A DNA stretch of 64,000 nucleotides, taken from NCBI GenBank assembly GCA_030426395.1, contig JAUHYE010000001.1, positions 33,929 to 97,928 of the forward strand, given 5' to 3'. How positions within the stretch are numbered: position 1 is the stretch's first letter; each line of letters begins with the position of its first letter. The position numbers and the translations under genes were made by a program. Positions 42,779 through 50,576 of this stretch are shown here, piece after piece. The notes below the pieces were generated by a model, which was given only the letters and a program-made list of their open reading frames with translations, ran no database searches and was not told the DNA's origin. This stretch comes from Phycisphaerae bacterium (GTDB taxonomy: Bacteria; Planctomycetota; Phycisphaerae; Phycisphaerales; UBA1924).

Positions 42779-43009
42779 GCCTTCCAGGCCATCGCCCAAG
42801 CCTTCTCGGCCATCCCCTGAGCCTTCCGGGCCGTCGCCGAAGCCTCCTCGGCCATCCCCGGAGCCTTCCAGGCCGTCCCCCAAGCCTTCCCGGCCATCCC
42901 CGAAGCCTTCCAGGGCGCTCCCCGGAGCGTTCCGGCCATCCCCCGGGCCTTCCGAGCCGTCCCCCGGAACGTTCCGGCCATCCCCCAAGCCTTTCCCGGC
43001 GTCGCCGGA
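42779..43009. repeat. 21-bp tandem array C
   Basis: Eleven units in 231 bp start at 42779 and repeat every 21 bp: GCCTTCC(A/G/C)GGCC(A/G)TC is the common opening, and the end varies (CCCAA, CCTGA, CCGGA). One 22-bp unit is followed by a 20-bp unit, which restores the phase. The array ends 7 bp past the stop codon of the regulator at 43017. It is open in several frames on both strands, reading as heptads. Confidence 0.9.
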
Positions 43010-43016
43010 GCCCCCC

Positions 43017-43601
43017 TCACGCCTCCCCGGCCGCCACCACCACCGTCACGCCCACCCGCCACGGGCCATCGGGGTCGTCCCGCTCGTCCAGCCAGCGGTC
43101 GATGGCCTCCAGCTTGGCCGCCAGCTCCTCGACGTCACGCTCGCCCAGCCGCGTGACCGAGCGCGTCAGCCGCAGGCCGGCGGGCAGCCGCTCGTCGGCC
43201 TTGTCCTCCACCGCCGCCTCGTAGTCCCCCTCCGCCCGCCGCAGGAACAGGCGGCACACGCGCAGCATCTCGCGTCGCAGCCCGGGCGTGCGTTTGCCCT
43301 GGGTCAGGTGCACGTCGTGGGCCTCGATCTCGAACAGCATCTCGGGCCGCCGCCCCGTCTCGCGCTCGCCCGCCACGCGCACCAGCCCGATCTCGCGCAG
43401 CTTGCCCAGGTGGTAGTGCACGCCCTGGGGGCTCTTGCCGATCTTCTCGGCGACCTCGGCGGCGCTCATGGCCCCGCCCTGCCGCATCTCCTCGATGATC
43501 GCCGCCGATATGGGCGTGCCGATGGCCCGCAGCTGCCGGGCGGTGCGGATCTCGTAGGGCTCGGGCCGTGGCTGGCGCGTCTTTTTTTCATTCTTTGCCA
43601 T
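43017..43601 (-). CDS. winged-helix (ArsR-like) transcriptional regulator
   Basis: 194 aa. A basic N-terminus (MAKNEKKTRQPRPEP) is followed by a winged helix at about residues 22-85: ARQLRAIGTPISAAIIEEMR, MSAAEVAEKIGKSPQGVHYH, LGKLREIGLVRVAGERETGR. The C-terminal half is helical and acidic with a domain I cannot name. It is divergent from the beta-lactamase-fold gene at 43683, which it may control. The ATG at 43599-43601 follows an AT-rich TAATCA by 5 nt. Confidence 0.85.
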   Translation of the reverse strand: MAKNEKKTRQPRPEPYEIRTARQLRAIGTPISAAIIEEMRQGGAMSAAEVAEKIGKSPQGVHYHLGKLREIGLVRVAGERETGRRPEMLFEIEAHDVHLTQGKRTPGLRREMLRVCRLFLRRAEGDYEAAVEDKADERLPAGLRLTRSVTRLGERDVEELAAKLEAIDRWLDERDDPDGPWRVGVTVVVAAGEA

Positions 43602-43682
43602 ATTTTTGATTATTGGCGACGGGCCGCCCCCACGCCCAGACTCCGTGTGGTGTGCGAACCAAACTCGTTGGAGGACCTCCCC

Positions 43683-45467
43683 ATGCCCATCCGCCGCCTC
43701 ACCGTTGCGATGCTGCTCGCTGCCTCGACCCTCTCGCTTGCGCAGGACGCTCCGCAGGCCTTCCGCGACGAAGCCCACGCCTACGAGCGGCAGCTCGCCG
43801 AAGACCCGACCAACGCCCAGGCCGCCTTCCGCGCCGCCTACGCCTGGCACATGGCCGGCGACTACGAGCGCGCCATCCCCGCCCACAAGAAAGCCGCCGA
43901 GTTCGACGAGTTTCGCCCCACGGCCCTGTACAACCTCGCCTGCGCGCAGGCGCTCACGGGCAAGCCCGAAGACGCGATCGCCAGCCTCAACGCCGCCATC
44001 GACGCCGGCTTCGACCGCCTCGAACTCATGGAAGAAGACAGCGACCTCGCCTCGCTGCGCACCCGCGACGATTTCAAAGCTATCCTTGCCCGCGCGCGAA
44101 GCGTCGCCCAGGGCGCCGACCTCGACGTTCCCGAGCTCACCTGGGACACCCTCGAAGATCGCATGCAGGCCGAAGAAGCCGCCGGCTTCTCCGGCGTCCT
44201 GCTCGTCGTGCGCGACGGCGCCATCGCCCACCACGCCGGCTACGGCCTGGCCGACCGCGACGCGGGCCGAGAAGTCACCCCCGACACCATCTTCGCCATC
44301 GGCTCGGTGCCCATCGACTTCACGCACCTCGGCCTCCTGCAACTCATGAACGAGGGCAAGCTCGACCGCGACGACCCGATCACCAAGTTCTTTGAGAACG
44401 TACCAGAGGACAAGCGCTCGATCACCCTCGACCACCTCATGAGCGGCGAGTCGGGCCTGCCAGACTTCCACGACATCCCCACCGATCGCGACCCCGACCA
44501 CGCCTGGATCGACCGCGACGAAGCGGTCCGCCGCATCATGAACCAGCAACTGCTGTTCGAGCCCGGCACCGACTCGCGCCACTCGCACTCGGCCTGGGGC
44601 TTGCTCGCCGCCGTCCTCGAGATCGCCAGCGGCCAGAGCTACCAGGACTACACCCGCCAGCACATCTTTGGGCCCGCCAACATGCCCGACACCGGCTTCA
44701 ACGGCGACACGCTGCCCGAGGGCCGCATCGCCATCGGCTACGGCTCGCGCAGCGACGGCGAAACAAACGCCCCGCCCTACTGGGGCAAGACATCCTGGCT
44801 CGTGATGGGCAGCGGCGGCCAGGTTTCCACCGCGCGCGACCTCAACAACTATCTGAACGCCGTGCACGACGGCACCCTCGCCGGCCCGGACGCCGCGAGC
44901 ACCATGTACGGCAACGCCCCGGGCGTGGCCAGCGCGGGCGACATGTACGGCTATTCGGTCCGCATGAGCTTCGCACCAGCGGACCGCTTCATCCTCCTGT
45001 GCAACAGCGCCGACCCGACCCGGCCCGACTTCCGCCGCCGCTTCAACGCCCTGTCGGACGACCTGCACGCCCTCACACGCTCGGCTTTCGACGAACGCCA
45101 CGCCGCGACGGCCCTGCCACCCGAAGAGCGCGAACGCCGGGCCCTGGCCTGGGTCCGCTCCATTGGTGAGCCTTCGCCCGACGCGTACATCCAGTTCGGC
45201 CACGACTACCGAGCGCTCGCCGAGAGTCCCGAGGAACAAGACAAACTGGACGACACACGCCGCCAGCAGCACGCCCAGTTCCACCACGAGTTTGGCGCGC
45301 TCCAGAACATCCGCGTGAGGAAGAACTCGCCCACGACTGTCGAGGTGTCGGGCCAGAGCCAGAGCACCGACGCCTGGATCACCTTCACCTTCCAGTTCCA
45401 GCCCACCGAGCCCCACCACATCACCGGCGTGAGCATCGGCATCGACGGCGACGGTGAGGATAACTAG
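43683..45467 (+). CDS. exported TPR + beta-lactamase-fold protein, catalytic residues missing
   Basis: 594 aa. Signal peptide 1-20 (STLSLA-QDAP). Residues about 25-130 form TPR-like helices (AAYAWHMAGDYERAIPAHKK, ALYNLACAQALTGKPEDAIA). From about 160 there is a serine beta-lactamase fold, but the SxxK motif reads SVPI (about 207-210) and the YSN motif reads HSH in SRHSHSAWGLLAAVLE, so only the serine remains. It is probably a binding or scaffold protein rather than a hydrolase. TTGGAGGACC precedes the ATG. It is divergent from the winged-helix regulator. Confidence 0.85.
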   Translation: MPIRRLTVAMLLAASTLSLAQDAPQAFRDEAHAYERQLAEDPTNAQAAFRAAYAWHMAGDYERAIPAHKKAAEFDEFRPTALYNLACAQALTGKPEDAIASLNAAIDAGFDRLELMEEDSDLASLRTRDDFKAILARARSVAQGADLDVPELTWDTLEDRMQAEEAAGFSGVLLVVRDGAIAHHAGYGLADRDAGREVTPDTIFAIGSVPIDFTHLGLLQLMNEGKLDRDDPITKFFENVPEDKRSITLDHLMSGESGLPDFHDIPTDRDPDHAWIDRDEAVRRIMNQQLLFEPGTDSRHSHSAWGLLAAVLEIASGQSYQDYTRQHIFGPANMPDTGFNGDTLPEGRIAIGYGSRSDGETNAPPYWGKTSWLVMGSGGQVSTARDLNNYLNAVHDGTLAGPDAASTMYGNAPGVASAGDMYGYSVRMSFAPADRFILLCNSADPTRPDFRRRFNALSDDLHALTRSAFDERHAATALPPEERERRALAWVRSIGEPSPDAYIQFGHDYRALAESPEEQDKLDDTRRQQHAQFHHEFGALQNIRVRKNSPTTVEVSGQSQSTDAWITFTFQFQPTEPHHITGVSIGIDGDGEDN

Positions 45468-45504
45468 GCAACCGCGGCCCGGGCCGGTGGTACCATCGGT
45501 CACC

Positions 45505-45849
45505 ATGGCACACCACCCCGATGGCCCGACGCCCCCTCCCAAGCCCGATGTCCCCGGCCCACCTCCGCTGCCCACCAACAGACCCACCAACAAACTAAGG
45601 CCCCCCAAGGACGAACCCAGCGTCTACAACGTCGTCACCGACGTCGCCACCGGCCCCAACATCCGCAAGAAGGACAACCTCTTCCAGGCCCTGTTCATCC
45701 TCGTCTGCCTGGCCATCGCCATCCCCGTCGCGTGGGCCCTCTCGGGCCACTGGATCGGCGGCGTCTTCGTCGGCGGCCTTGTCGGCCTGGTCGTCGGCGT
45801 CCTGCTCAGCGGCGGGTTCCTGATGATCTACCGGTTGTTCAAGCACTGA
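45505..45849 (+). CDS. small proline-rich membrane protein
   Basis: 114 aa. The first about 40 residues are proline-rich (GPTPPPKPDVPGPPPLPTN), followed by two hydrophobic helices at about 61-80 and 84-108. No family is recognised. TACCAT lies 8 nt before the ATG at 45505, so the message is probably leaderless or nearly so. It starts 37 bp after the preceding gene and converges on the terminase gene with a 4-bp gap. Confidence 0.65.
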   Translation: MAHHPDGPTPPPKPDVPGPPPLPTNRPTNKLRPPKDEPSVYNVVTDVATGPNIRKKDNLFQALFILVCLAIAIPVAWALSGHWIGGVFVGGLVGLVVGVLLSGGFLMIYRLFKH

Positions 45850-45853
45850 GCAA

Positions 45854-47302
45854 TCACAAGTAACTCCCCGCCTTCAACGCCCCCGGCCGATCCAGATTCG
45901 TCACCAGGTACCGCAGCGCATCGACGGCGTGGTCGGGCCCGTCCTTGGCGGGCTCCTCGCTCATCGGCCGCTGCATGTCGTAGTGGTATCGCTCCAGGCT
46001 CTCGATCAGGTGCGGGCACGCGGGCGAGATGAAGAGCGTCGGCTCACCATCCGCCGGTCGCAATCGAGCACGTAACAAATCAAGCCCCGCCCGGATCGTC
46101 GTCCGCCTCGCGCGCACGCTCAGGCCGGCGCGTTGGATCTGCTGGGCATCGCTGAGCCCCGTCTGCGCGTTGCCCTGCCAGCCGGCGGGGTCGATGCCGA
46201 TCCAAGCCGGCCTTCGATCCTCATCTTCCAGCATCGCGTCGATGTGCTCGCCGAGCAAGCATCGGCTCGCGACCCGCTCGCGGACAATGTGCAGCACACC
46301 ATCGGGTGAGAGCGCACCCCACACGATCACCGTGGGCGACCGATACCCAAAATCCATGCCGAGCACCCATCGCCACGCTTCATCCATTGCCGGCGACTCA
46401 CGAACATGGACAGCCTGATCGAATTCCGGCAGGACCGCATCATCGCTCTTGGGCCGCTCGCACCGCATCTCGGCGTCCCACGTGCTCAGCGACACCCGCC
46501 CCTTCAGCGAGATCGCGTCGGCGATCGACAGGTGACCGGCCGGGCGATCTTCGGATTTGGCCGAGCCCTGGCACTCGTTCCACAACGGGCAGCCCTCGCA
46601 CGCATACTCGGGCCCGCAGCAATCGAGCACGTCGACCACGCCCCACTTGAATAGCTTGCGTGAGCCTTCGCCCGCCTGGTCGACCACGTCGCGCATCAGC
46701 CCGTGCGCGCGGTGCATGGTGCTCAGGGCCTCGATCGAGCCTCGAATCGTGTACGTTTTGCCGCCGTACTCGACCTGCTTGCTGCGAGTCGTAAGCTGGG
46801 CCGCCTCCCACACCGCCGGATCGAAAAGTTCCACCTCGTCGCACCGCAGCTTCTGGATGCGCGTGCCACGGACCGACGCCTGGCTCTGGGCGAGCAACTC
46901 GAGGCGCGAGCCGTTGACGAGTTCGAGCTTGCGGTCGGTCACCCGGCCCTCGACCAGGTCGCTGACGGCCGGGCACCGGATGAGGTGCCGCAGGTGGGCG
47001 TGCATGCGCTGGGCCTGCTCGAGCGAGCCGCCCAGGATGCGCACCTCGACGCCCGGCTTGTACACAAGGTCGAGCAGCGTCGCGACGGCGCCCAGGAATG
47101 TCTTGCCGCCGCCGCGGTTCGCCCACACCACCGCATCGATCGCGTCGTCGGCCGTGTTGCCGAGCGCCTCGGGCATGTGGTCGGCGAAGAATGCGTGGGC
47201 GAGGTATTCCAGCGGCCTGGCGCTGACCTGAACGTCCAGGGCCGTGCGCACGCACTCGGCCAGTTGCTCGACGGTCGCCGGTCGTGCCGGCAACGGCGTC
47301 AC
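45854..47302 (-). CDS. phage terminase large subunit-like protein
   Basis: 482 aa from a GTG overlapping the GNAT stop (GTGA). The packaging-ATPase half has Walker A in WANRGGGKTFLGAVATL (about 60-76) and Walker B in LRCDEVELFD (about 155-164). The nuclease half starts VLGMDFGYRSPTVIVWG (about 318-334, first catalytic Asp) and ends DGPDHAVDALRYL, with the last metal-binding acidic residues. A cysteine-rich insert (CCGPEYACEGCPLWNEC, about 228-244) sits between the halves. No portal, capsid or tail genes are nearby, so the role is probably not ordinary packaging. Confidence 0.88.
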   Translation of the reverse strand: MTPLPARPATVEQLAECVRTALDVQVSARPLEYLAHAFFADHMPEALGNTADDAIDAVVWANRGGGKTFLGAVATLLDLVYKPGVEVRILGGSLEQAQRMHAHLRHLIRCPAVSDLVEGRVTDRKLELVNGSRLELLAQSQASVRGTRIQKLRCDEVELFDPAVWEAAQLTTRSKQVEYGGKTYTIRGSIEALSTMHRAHGLMRDVVDQAGEGSRKLFKWGVVDVLDCCGPEYACEGCPLWNECQGSAKSEDRPAGHLSIADAISLKGRVSLSTWDAEMRCERPKSDDAVLPEFDQAVHVRESPAMDEAWRWVLGMDFGYRSPTVIVWGALSPDGVLHIVRERVASRCLLGEHIDAMLEDEDRRPAWIGIDPAGWQGNAQTGLSDAQQIQRAGLSVRARRTTIRAGLDLLRARLRPADGEPTLFISPACPHLIESLERYHYDMQRPMSEEPAKDGPDHAVDALRYLVTNLDRPGALKAGSYL

Positions 47303-47973
47303 GACGCACCTCGATCGTGCACGAACACGACTGGCGGGTGCGTCAATGCGGCGAACGCGCGGCCCGGGATATCACCGCCGCGCAGCTTGCGGGCGCTTGC
47401 CCAGGCGCGCAGGCTTGGTGCGATGCTCTCGGGTGGGTGGTGCAGCAGGTCGGCCGGCTCGAGGTCGTGCCGAGCCATGGCGCGCAGGAGCCTGGCGTCG
47501 GCCTTGCTGGGCGGGAGGTCGATCCGCCGCATGCCGGCCCGCTCGAAGAAGGGGCAGGCATGGGCCATGGCCGCGAGCGCCTCAGTACGCGCGGTGCAGG
47601 GGTTGTGCAGGTACGTGCGGACCAATCGCACGGCCAGGCCCCGCCCGCGATACCTCGGATCGACAATCACGCGTGAGATGACGCGCACGTCGTGGTTCAA
47701 CCGCAACGCGTTTGCACGCTTGTCGTGCGTGTCATACTCGCCAGGCCACGCGATGGAACGCCATCGGCCGTTGAGTGTGGGCATGGAGGCGACCAGGACG
47801 CCCACGATTTCGCCATCATCAACGGCGCGCAGGACATGGGCGATGGGACCGGGACGGCCAGCGGCGTAATGGAACCGCGCGAGCGGCACGAGGTCGGCTG
47901 GCGAGCCGGGCTCGATGGTCATGGTGTCGGGAACGGGACTACTGAACCGGCGGACGAGCGAGGCGTGTGCCAC
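47299..47973 (-). CDS. GNAT-fold acetyltransferase-like protein of the terminase operon
   Basis: 224 aa. The acetyl-CoA-binding GNAT motif is ISRVIVDPRYRGRGLAVRLV (about 98-117), preceded by GEIVGVLVASMP. RFHYAAGRPGPIAHVLRAV near residue 33 resembles the acetyltransferase part of COG2401 proteins, in which an ABC ATPase and a GNAT domain are fused. Here the two are adjacent genes overlapping by 35 bp; an internal ATG at 47920-47922 would remove the overlap. The acceptor is unknown; tRNA, DNA base or protein are all possible. Confidence 0.82.
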   Translation of the reverse strand: MAHASLVRRFSSPVPDTMTIEPGSPADLVPLARFHYAAGRPGPIAHVLRAVDDGEIVGVLVASMPTLNGRWRSIAWPGEYDTHDKRANALRLNHDVRVISRVIVDPRYRGRGLAVRLVRTYLHNPCTARTEALAAMAHACPFFERAGMRRIDLPPSKADARLLRAMARHDLEPADLLHHPPESIAPSLRAWASARKLRGGDIPGRAFAALTHPPVVFVHDRGAS

Positions 47974-48625
47974 TGGTGTGCTCCGCGGGGGCGCGGGCGA
48001 TGATGATGGCCGGCGATGGGCGTTCGCCGGGCAGGGGCAGGGCGATGAGCAGGTCGGGCGAGAGCGATTCGAGGGTGTCCTCTTTCGCGCTGCAGGCGAT
48101 CAGCGTGACTTGGTTCCGCCGGCACCATCGCGCGAGTGCGCTCGCGAGCGACTGCGCGGTGGCGCGGTCGAGGGCGGCGGCGAACTCGTCAACGATCAGG
48201 ACGCAGCCGGGCGTGCAGAGGTCCATGGCGGCGGCGATGGTGAGCCGCGCGAGTTGGCCGGTGCTCAGCGCGCCGGCGGGGCGCGGCAGCAGCGCGGCCT
48301 CGGCCAGGCCGGCGGCACTGAGCAGGCCGAGCGCTTGTTGCAGGTCGGTGCCGACGTGTTCGATGGTCGGCCGGCGGCGCGACAGGTGCGCGGGCGGGCG
48401 AACCACGGCGCGATTGGCGCGCGCAAGTCGGCGGCGCAGCATCCGGAGTGCGGTGCTCTTGCCGCTGCCACTAGGGCCGGTGAGCAGGGCGACCTTGCCC
48501 GGCTCGAGGTCGGCGAGCGCCCTGGCGGCGTCTCGCGCGGCGCGGAGTGCGCTGCGGCGGGTCGGGTCGGCCGAATCGGTCGGCAGTGCGAACAGGGCTT
48601 TGGCGTGGGCGATGCGGTCGGTCAC
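47939..48625 (-). CDS. stand-alone ABC-type ATPase of the terminase operon
   Basis: 228 aa from a GTG overlapping the preceding stop (GTGA). Walker A is LLTGPSGSGKSTALRML (about 47-63), the ABC signature is ALSTGQLARLT (about 118-128), and Walker B is CVLIVDEFAAALDRATAQ (about 140-157). No membrane partner or substrate-binding protein is encoded nearby, so it is a soluble ABC ATPase, not a transporter subunit. The signature and order resemble the ATPase half of COG2401. It probably works with the GNAT protein downstream. Confidence 0.85.
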   Translation of the reverse strand: MTDRIAHAKALFALPTDSADPTRRSALRAARDAARALADLEPGKVALLTGPSGSGKSTALRMLRRRLARANRAVVRPPAHLSRRRPTIEHVGTDLQQALGLLSAAGLAEAALLPRPAGALSTGQLARLTIAAAMDLCTPGCVLIVDEFAAALDRATAQSLASALARWCRRNQVTLIACSAKEDTLESLSPDLLIALPLPGERPSPAIIIARAPAEHTSGTRLARPPVQ

Positions 48626-49059
48626 GCCGAGGCCTCCAGCACGGGCCGCTGGCGCGGCGTCTGGGTGAGGGCGCGGAAGGCATCGCATTGCTTGCGGACG
48701 CTGTGGTAGCTGATGCCTAGCCGCGAGGCGACCTGGCGCATGGGCAGGCCCTCGATGCAGGTGAGGCGTGCGACCTGTCGGAGCTGGCGGGGCAGGTCGG
48801 GGCTGAGGCGGATGGCGGCATCGAAGGCCGGGTCGGACACTCGGCGGACCAGGGCCCTGACCCGACGGCGGAGCTGCCGCTCGGGGGTTCCCAGCATGGC
48901 GGCGGCCTCGCTGACGGCCATGCCCCGGCCGTAGATGGCCAGGAGGAGCTGCCGCTCATCGGCGGGCAGATGGTCTGCCGCATCGAGGATGCGGGTGACC
49001 ATGGCGCGGCGGTGCTTGCGTCGCATGTCGAGGGTGGCATCGTCCAGTCTCGTCTGCAT
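48622..49059 (-). CDS. sigma-70-region-4-like HTH protein, first gene of the terminase operon
   Basis: 145 aa from the ATG at 49057-49059 with GGAGA 6 nt upstream. Two helix-turn-helix units are visible: LPADERQLLLAIYGRGMAVS to RQLRRRVRALVRR (about 30-74), and LPMRQVASRLGISYHSVRKQ (about 108-127). Both resemble sigma region 4, and no region 2 is present. It may be a regulator of the operon or a small-terminase-like DNA-binding protein; neither is proven. Its stop overlaps the start of the ABC gene. Confidence 0.72.
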   Translation of the reverse strand: MQTRLDDATLDMRRKHRRAMVTRILDAADHLPADERQLLLAIYGRGMAVSEAAAMLGTPERQLRRRVRALVRRVSDPAFDAAIRLSPDLPRQLRQVARLTCIEGLPMRQVASRLGISYHSVRKQCDAFRALTQTPRQRPVLEASA

Positions 49060-49114
49060 GGTTGCTCTCCGTTTACTGATTGATTGTTCCGGCTCCCTAT
49101 TGTCGACTGGATTG

Positions 49115-49139
49115 CAAACAAATGCAAGGCTAATGTTTG
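49115..49139. promoter_or_regulatory. candidate operator between repressor and terminase operon
   Basis: CAAACA (49115-49120) and TGTTTG (49134-49139) form a 25-bp dyad in the 169-bp divergent gap 49060-49228. A lambda-type or LexA-type repressor dimer could bind here and block both directions. Seen by eye; no second copy was found in the gap. Confidence 0.35.
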
Positions 49140-49228
49140 GTATGTCCGCCAGATTGCGCAGTTCGGTGGCGATGCCATCGAAATCGTGAGCCTGGGGCTC
49201 GCTGGCGGGTATTGGAGGGAGCTTTGCC

Positions 49229-50098
49229 ATGGCTATGGAGGCATCCGGGGGAGCGGGAGGAGCGGCTGGGTTCGGCGATCGGCTGCGGGATCGACGGCTG
49301 CGGCTGGGCTTGAGTTTGCGCGAGGCGGCCGAGCGGGCGGGGTGTACGAAGGGGTACCTCTCGCTACTGGAGCGGGGCAAGCGGGGAGCGCCCACCGAAC
49401 GCGTGCTGGCCGGGCTGGAGCGGGCGCTGGAGATGGAGCCGGGCTCGCTGGGCGAGATGGTGGCGATGCAGACCACGCCCGCGGTCGTGCGAGAGGAACT
49501 GGCCGAGCGGCGCGAGCAGGGGCAGGCGGCCCGGCAACTCGCAGCGCTGCTGCGCGGTGCTGGGCCGGGGGGGCTGGACCGTGCGTTCGAGTCTGGGGCC
49601 TTGGCGCGGCTGGTGGAGCGGATCTCGCCCCAGGGCGAGAAGTCGGGCGAGGGCGAGCGGGTCGGCGCGTTGCTGCCTCGGGCGGTGCCGTTGATTAATC
49701 TCGTGCCGGCGGGGCGGGCGGCGGAGTTCACCGACCTGGGGTATCCCGCCCGGGTGGCCGACAGCTATGTCGCGGCGCCCGAGCTTGGAGACCCCGACGC
49801 GTTCGCGGCCCGGGTGACGGGCGACAGCATGGAGCCAACGTACGTCGAGGGCGACGTGGTGATCTTCAGCCCCGCGCGCGAGGTGAAGAGCGGCATGGAC
49901 TGCTTCGCGCGGCTGATCGAGCCCGACAGCGAGACAACGTTCAAGCGGGTGTACTTCGAGCGGTCTGGTGATGGCGAGGAGTTGATCCGGTTGCAGCCGC
50001 TGAACTCGAAGTATGCGGCGCGGGTGGAGCCTCGTGAAAAGGTGGCGGGGTTGTACCCGGCGGTGAGCGTGACGCGGCGGGTGGGAAGCGGTGACTAG
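49229..50098 (+). CDS. XRE-family repressor with S24 (LexA/CI-like) peptidase domain
   Basis: 289 aa. The N-terminal HTH is at about 18-72 (RLRDRRLRLGLSLREAAERA, CTKGYLSLLERGKRGAPTE). The C-terminal S24 domain has VTGDSMEPTYVEGDVVIFSP (catalytic Ser at about 198) and ETTFKRVYFE (Lys at about 238). An Ala-Gly pair in INLVPAGRAAEF (about 155-165) is a possible self-cleavage site. GGAGGGAG precedes the ATG. It is divergent from the HTH-ABC-GNAT-terminase operon, as a phage repressor would be, so DNA damage may release that operon. Confidence 0.88.
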   Translation: MAMEASGGAGGAAGFGDRLRDRRLRLGLSLREAAERAGCTKGYLSLLERGKRGAPTERVLAGLERALEMEPGSLGEMVAMQTTPAVVREELAERREQGQAARQLAALLRGAGPGGLDRAFESGALARLVERISPQGEKSGEGERVGALLPRAVPLINLVPAGRAAEFTDLGYPARVADSYVAAPELGDPDAFAARVTGDSMEPTYVEGDVVIFSPAREVKSGMDCFARLIEPDSETTFKRVYFERSGDGEELIRLQPLNSKYAARVEPREKVAGLYPAVSVTRRVGSGD

Positions 50099-50550
50099 GG
50101 GTCAGGAATCGCGGGCGGTTGCCGCCAGGCGGCGCCGCACTCGGGGCAGGTGGTGCAGCCGTCGGGGTCGGGGGTGAGGTTTTCGAGGTTGTAGTCGCAT
50201 GCGCGGCAGCGGCCGATGGCGAGTTTATGACGTTTAGACCAAGGTTTGAAAACCGCGAAGTGGAAGTAGAAGTACACCCCCATCCACACCACAAAGAACA
50301 TCGGATAGAAAATTGAGGGAACGAACGCGATCGGAGCCCCCAAGCCGGGAGCGAGGAGCGTGGAAATCAAGATCATCGCAACGAATGTCAGAGCGGCGAC
50401 GAGTGCGCCCTTGTGGAACATTCGCCAGCTCCGCGGGGTCTCGCGATAGATCGGCTCCCACGGCATGGGATAGGTGAAGCTGTACAGCCAGCGGGTGACC
50501 GGATGGCGCTTGCCGCGATCATCGGTGACTGTGCGGTTCGTCAGGCGCAT
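50095..50550 (-). CDS. membrane protein with C-terminal zinc ribbon
   Basis: 151 aa. Two to three hydrophobic segments lie at about 47-66 and 72-98 (GALVAALTFVAMILISTLLA, FYPMFFVVWMGVYFYFHFAV). They are followed by a basic stretch and the ribbon CRACDYNLENL...CPECGAAW. Its 3' end overlaps the repressor gene by 4 bp, convergently. It is another member of the dispersed zinc-ribbon membrane family. Function is unknown. Confidence 0.78.
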   Translation of the reverse strand: MRLTNRTVTDDRGKRHPVTRWLYSFTYPMPWEPIYRETPRSWRMFHKGALVAALTFVAMILISTLLAPGLGAPIAFVPSIFYPMFFVVWMGVYFYFHFAVFKPWSKRHKLAIGRCRACDYNLENLTPDPDGCTTCPECGAAWRQPPAIPDP

Positions 50551-50576
50551 CAGCCTGAGTCATAGGACGCTGCGGC

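Noticed and set aside
22427..43009. 21-bp arrays as CRISPR
   Set aside because: There are no unique spacers: the repeat units adjoin directly, vary in sequence, and no cas gene is near.
42460..43224. Arrays B and C as a repetitive protein gene (open in several frames)
   Set aside because: Open frames exist on both strands because the period is a multiple of three. None has a start with a signal seen elsewhere, and the adjacent genes have better starts outside the arrays.
45854..50098. Complete prophage
   Set aside because: Only terminase and repressor are phage-like; no integrase, portal, capsid, tail or lysis gene and no attachment repeats seen around tRNA-Ser or elsewhere in the window.
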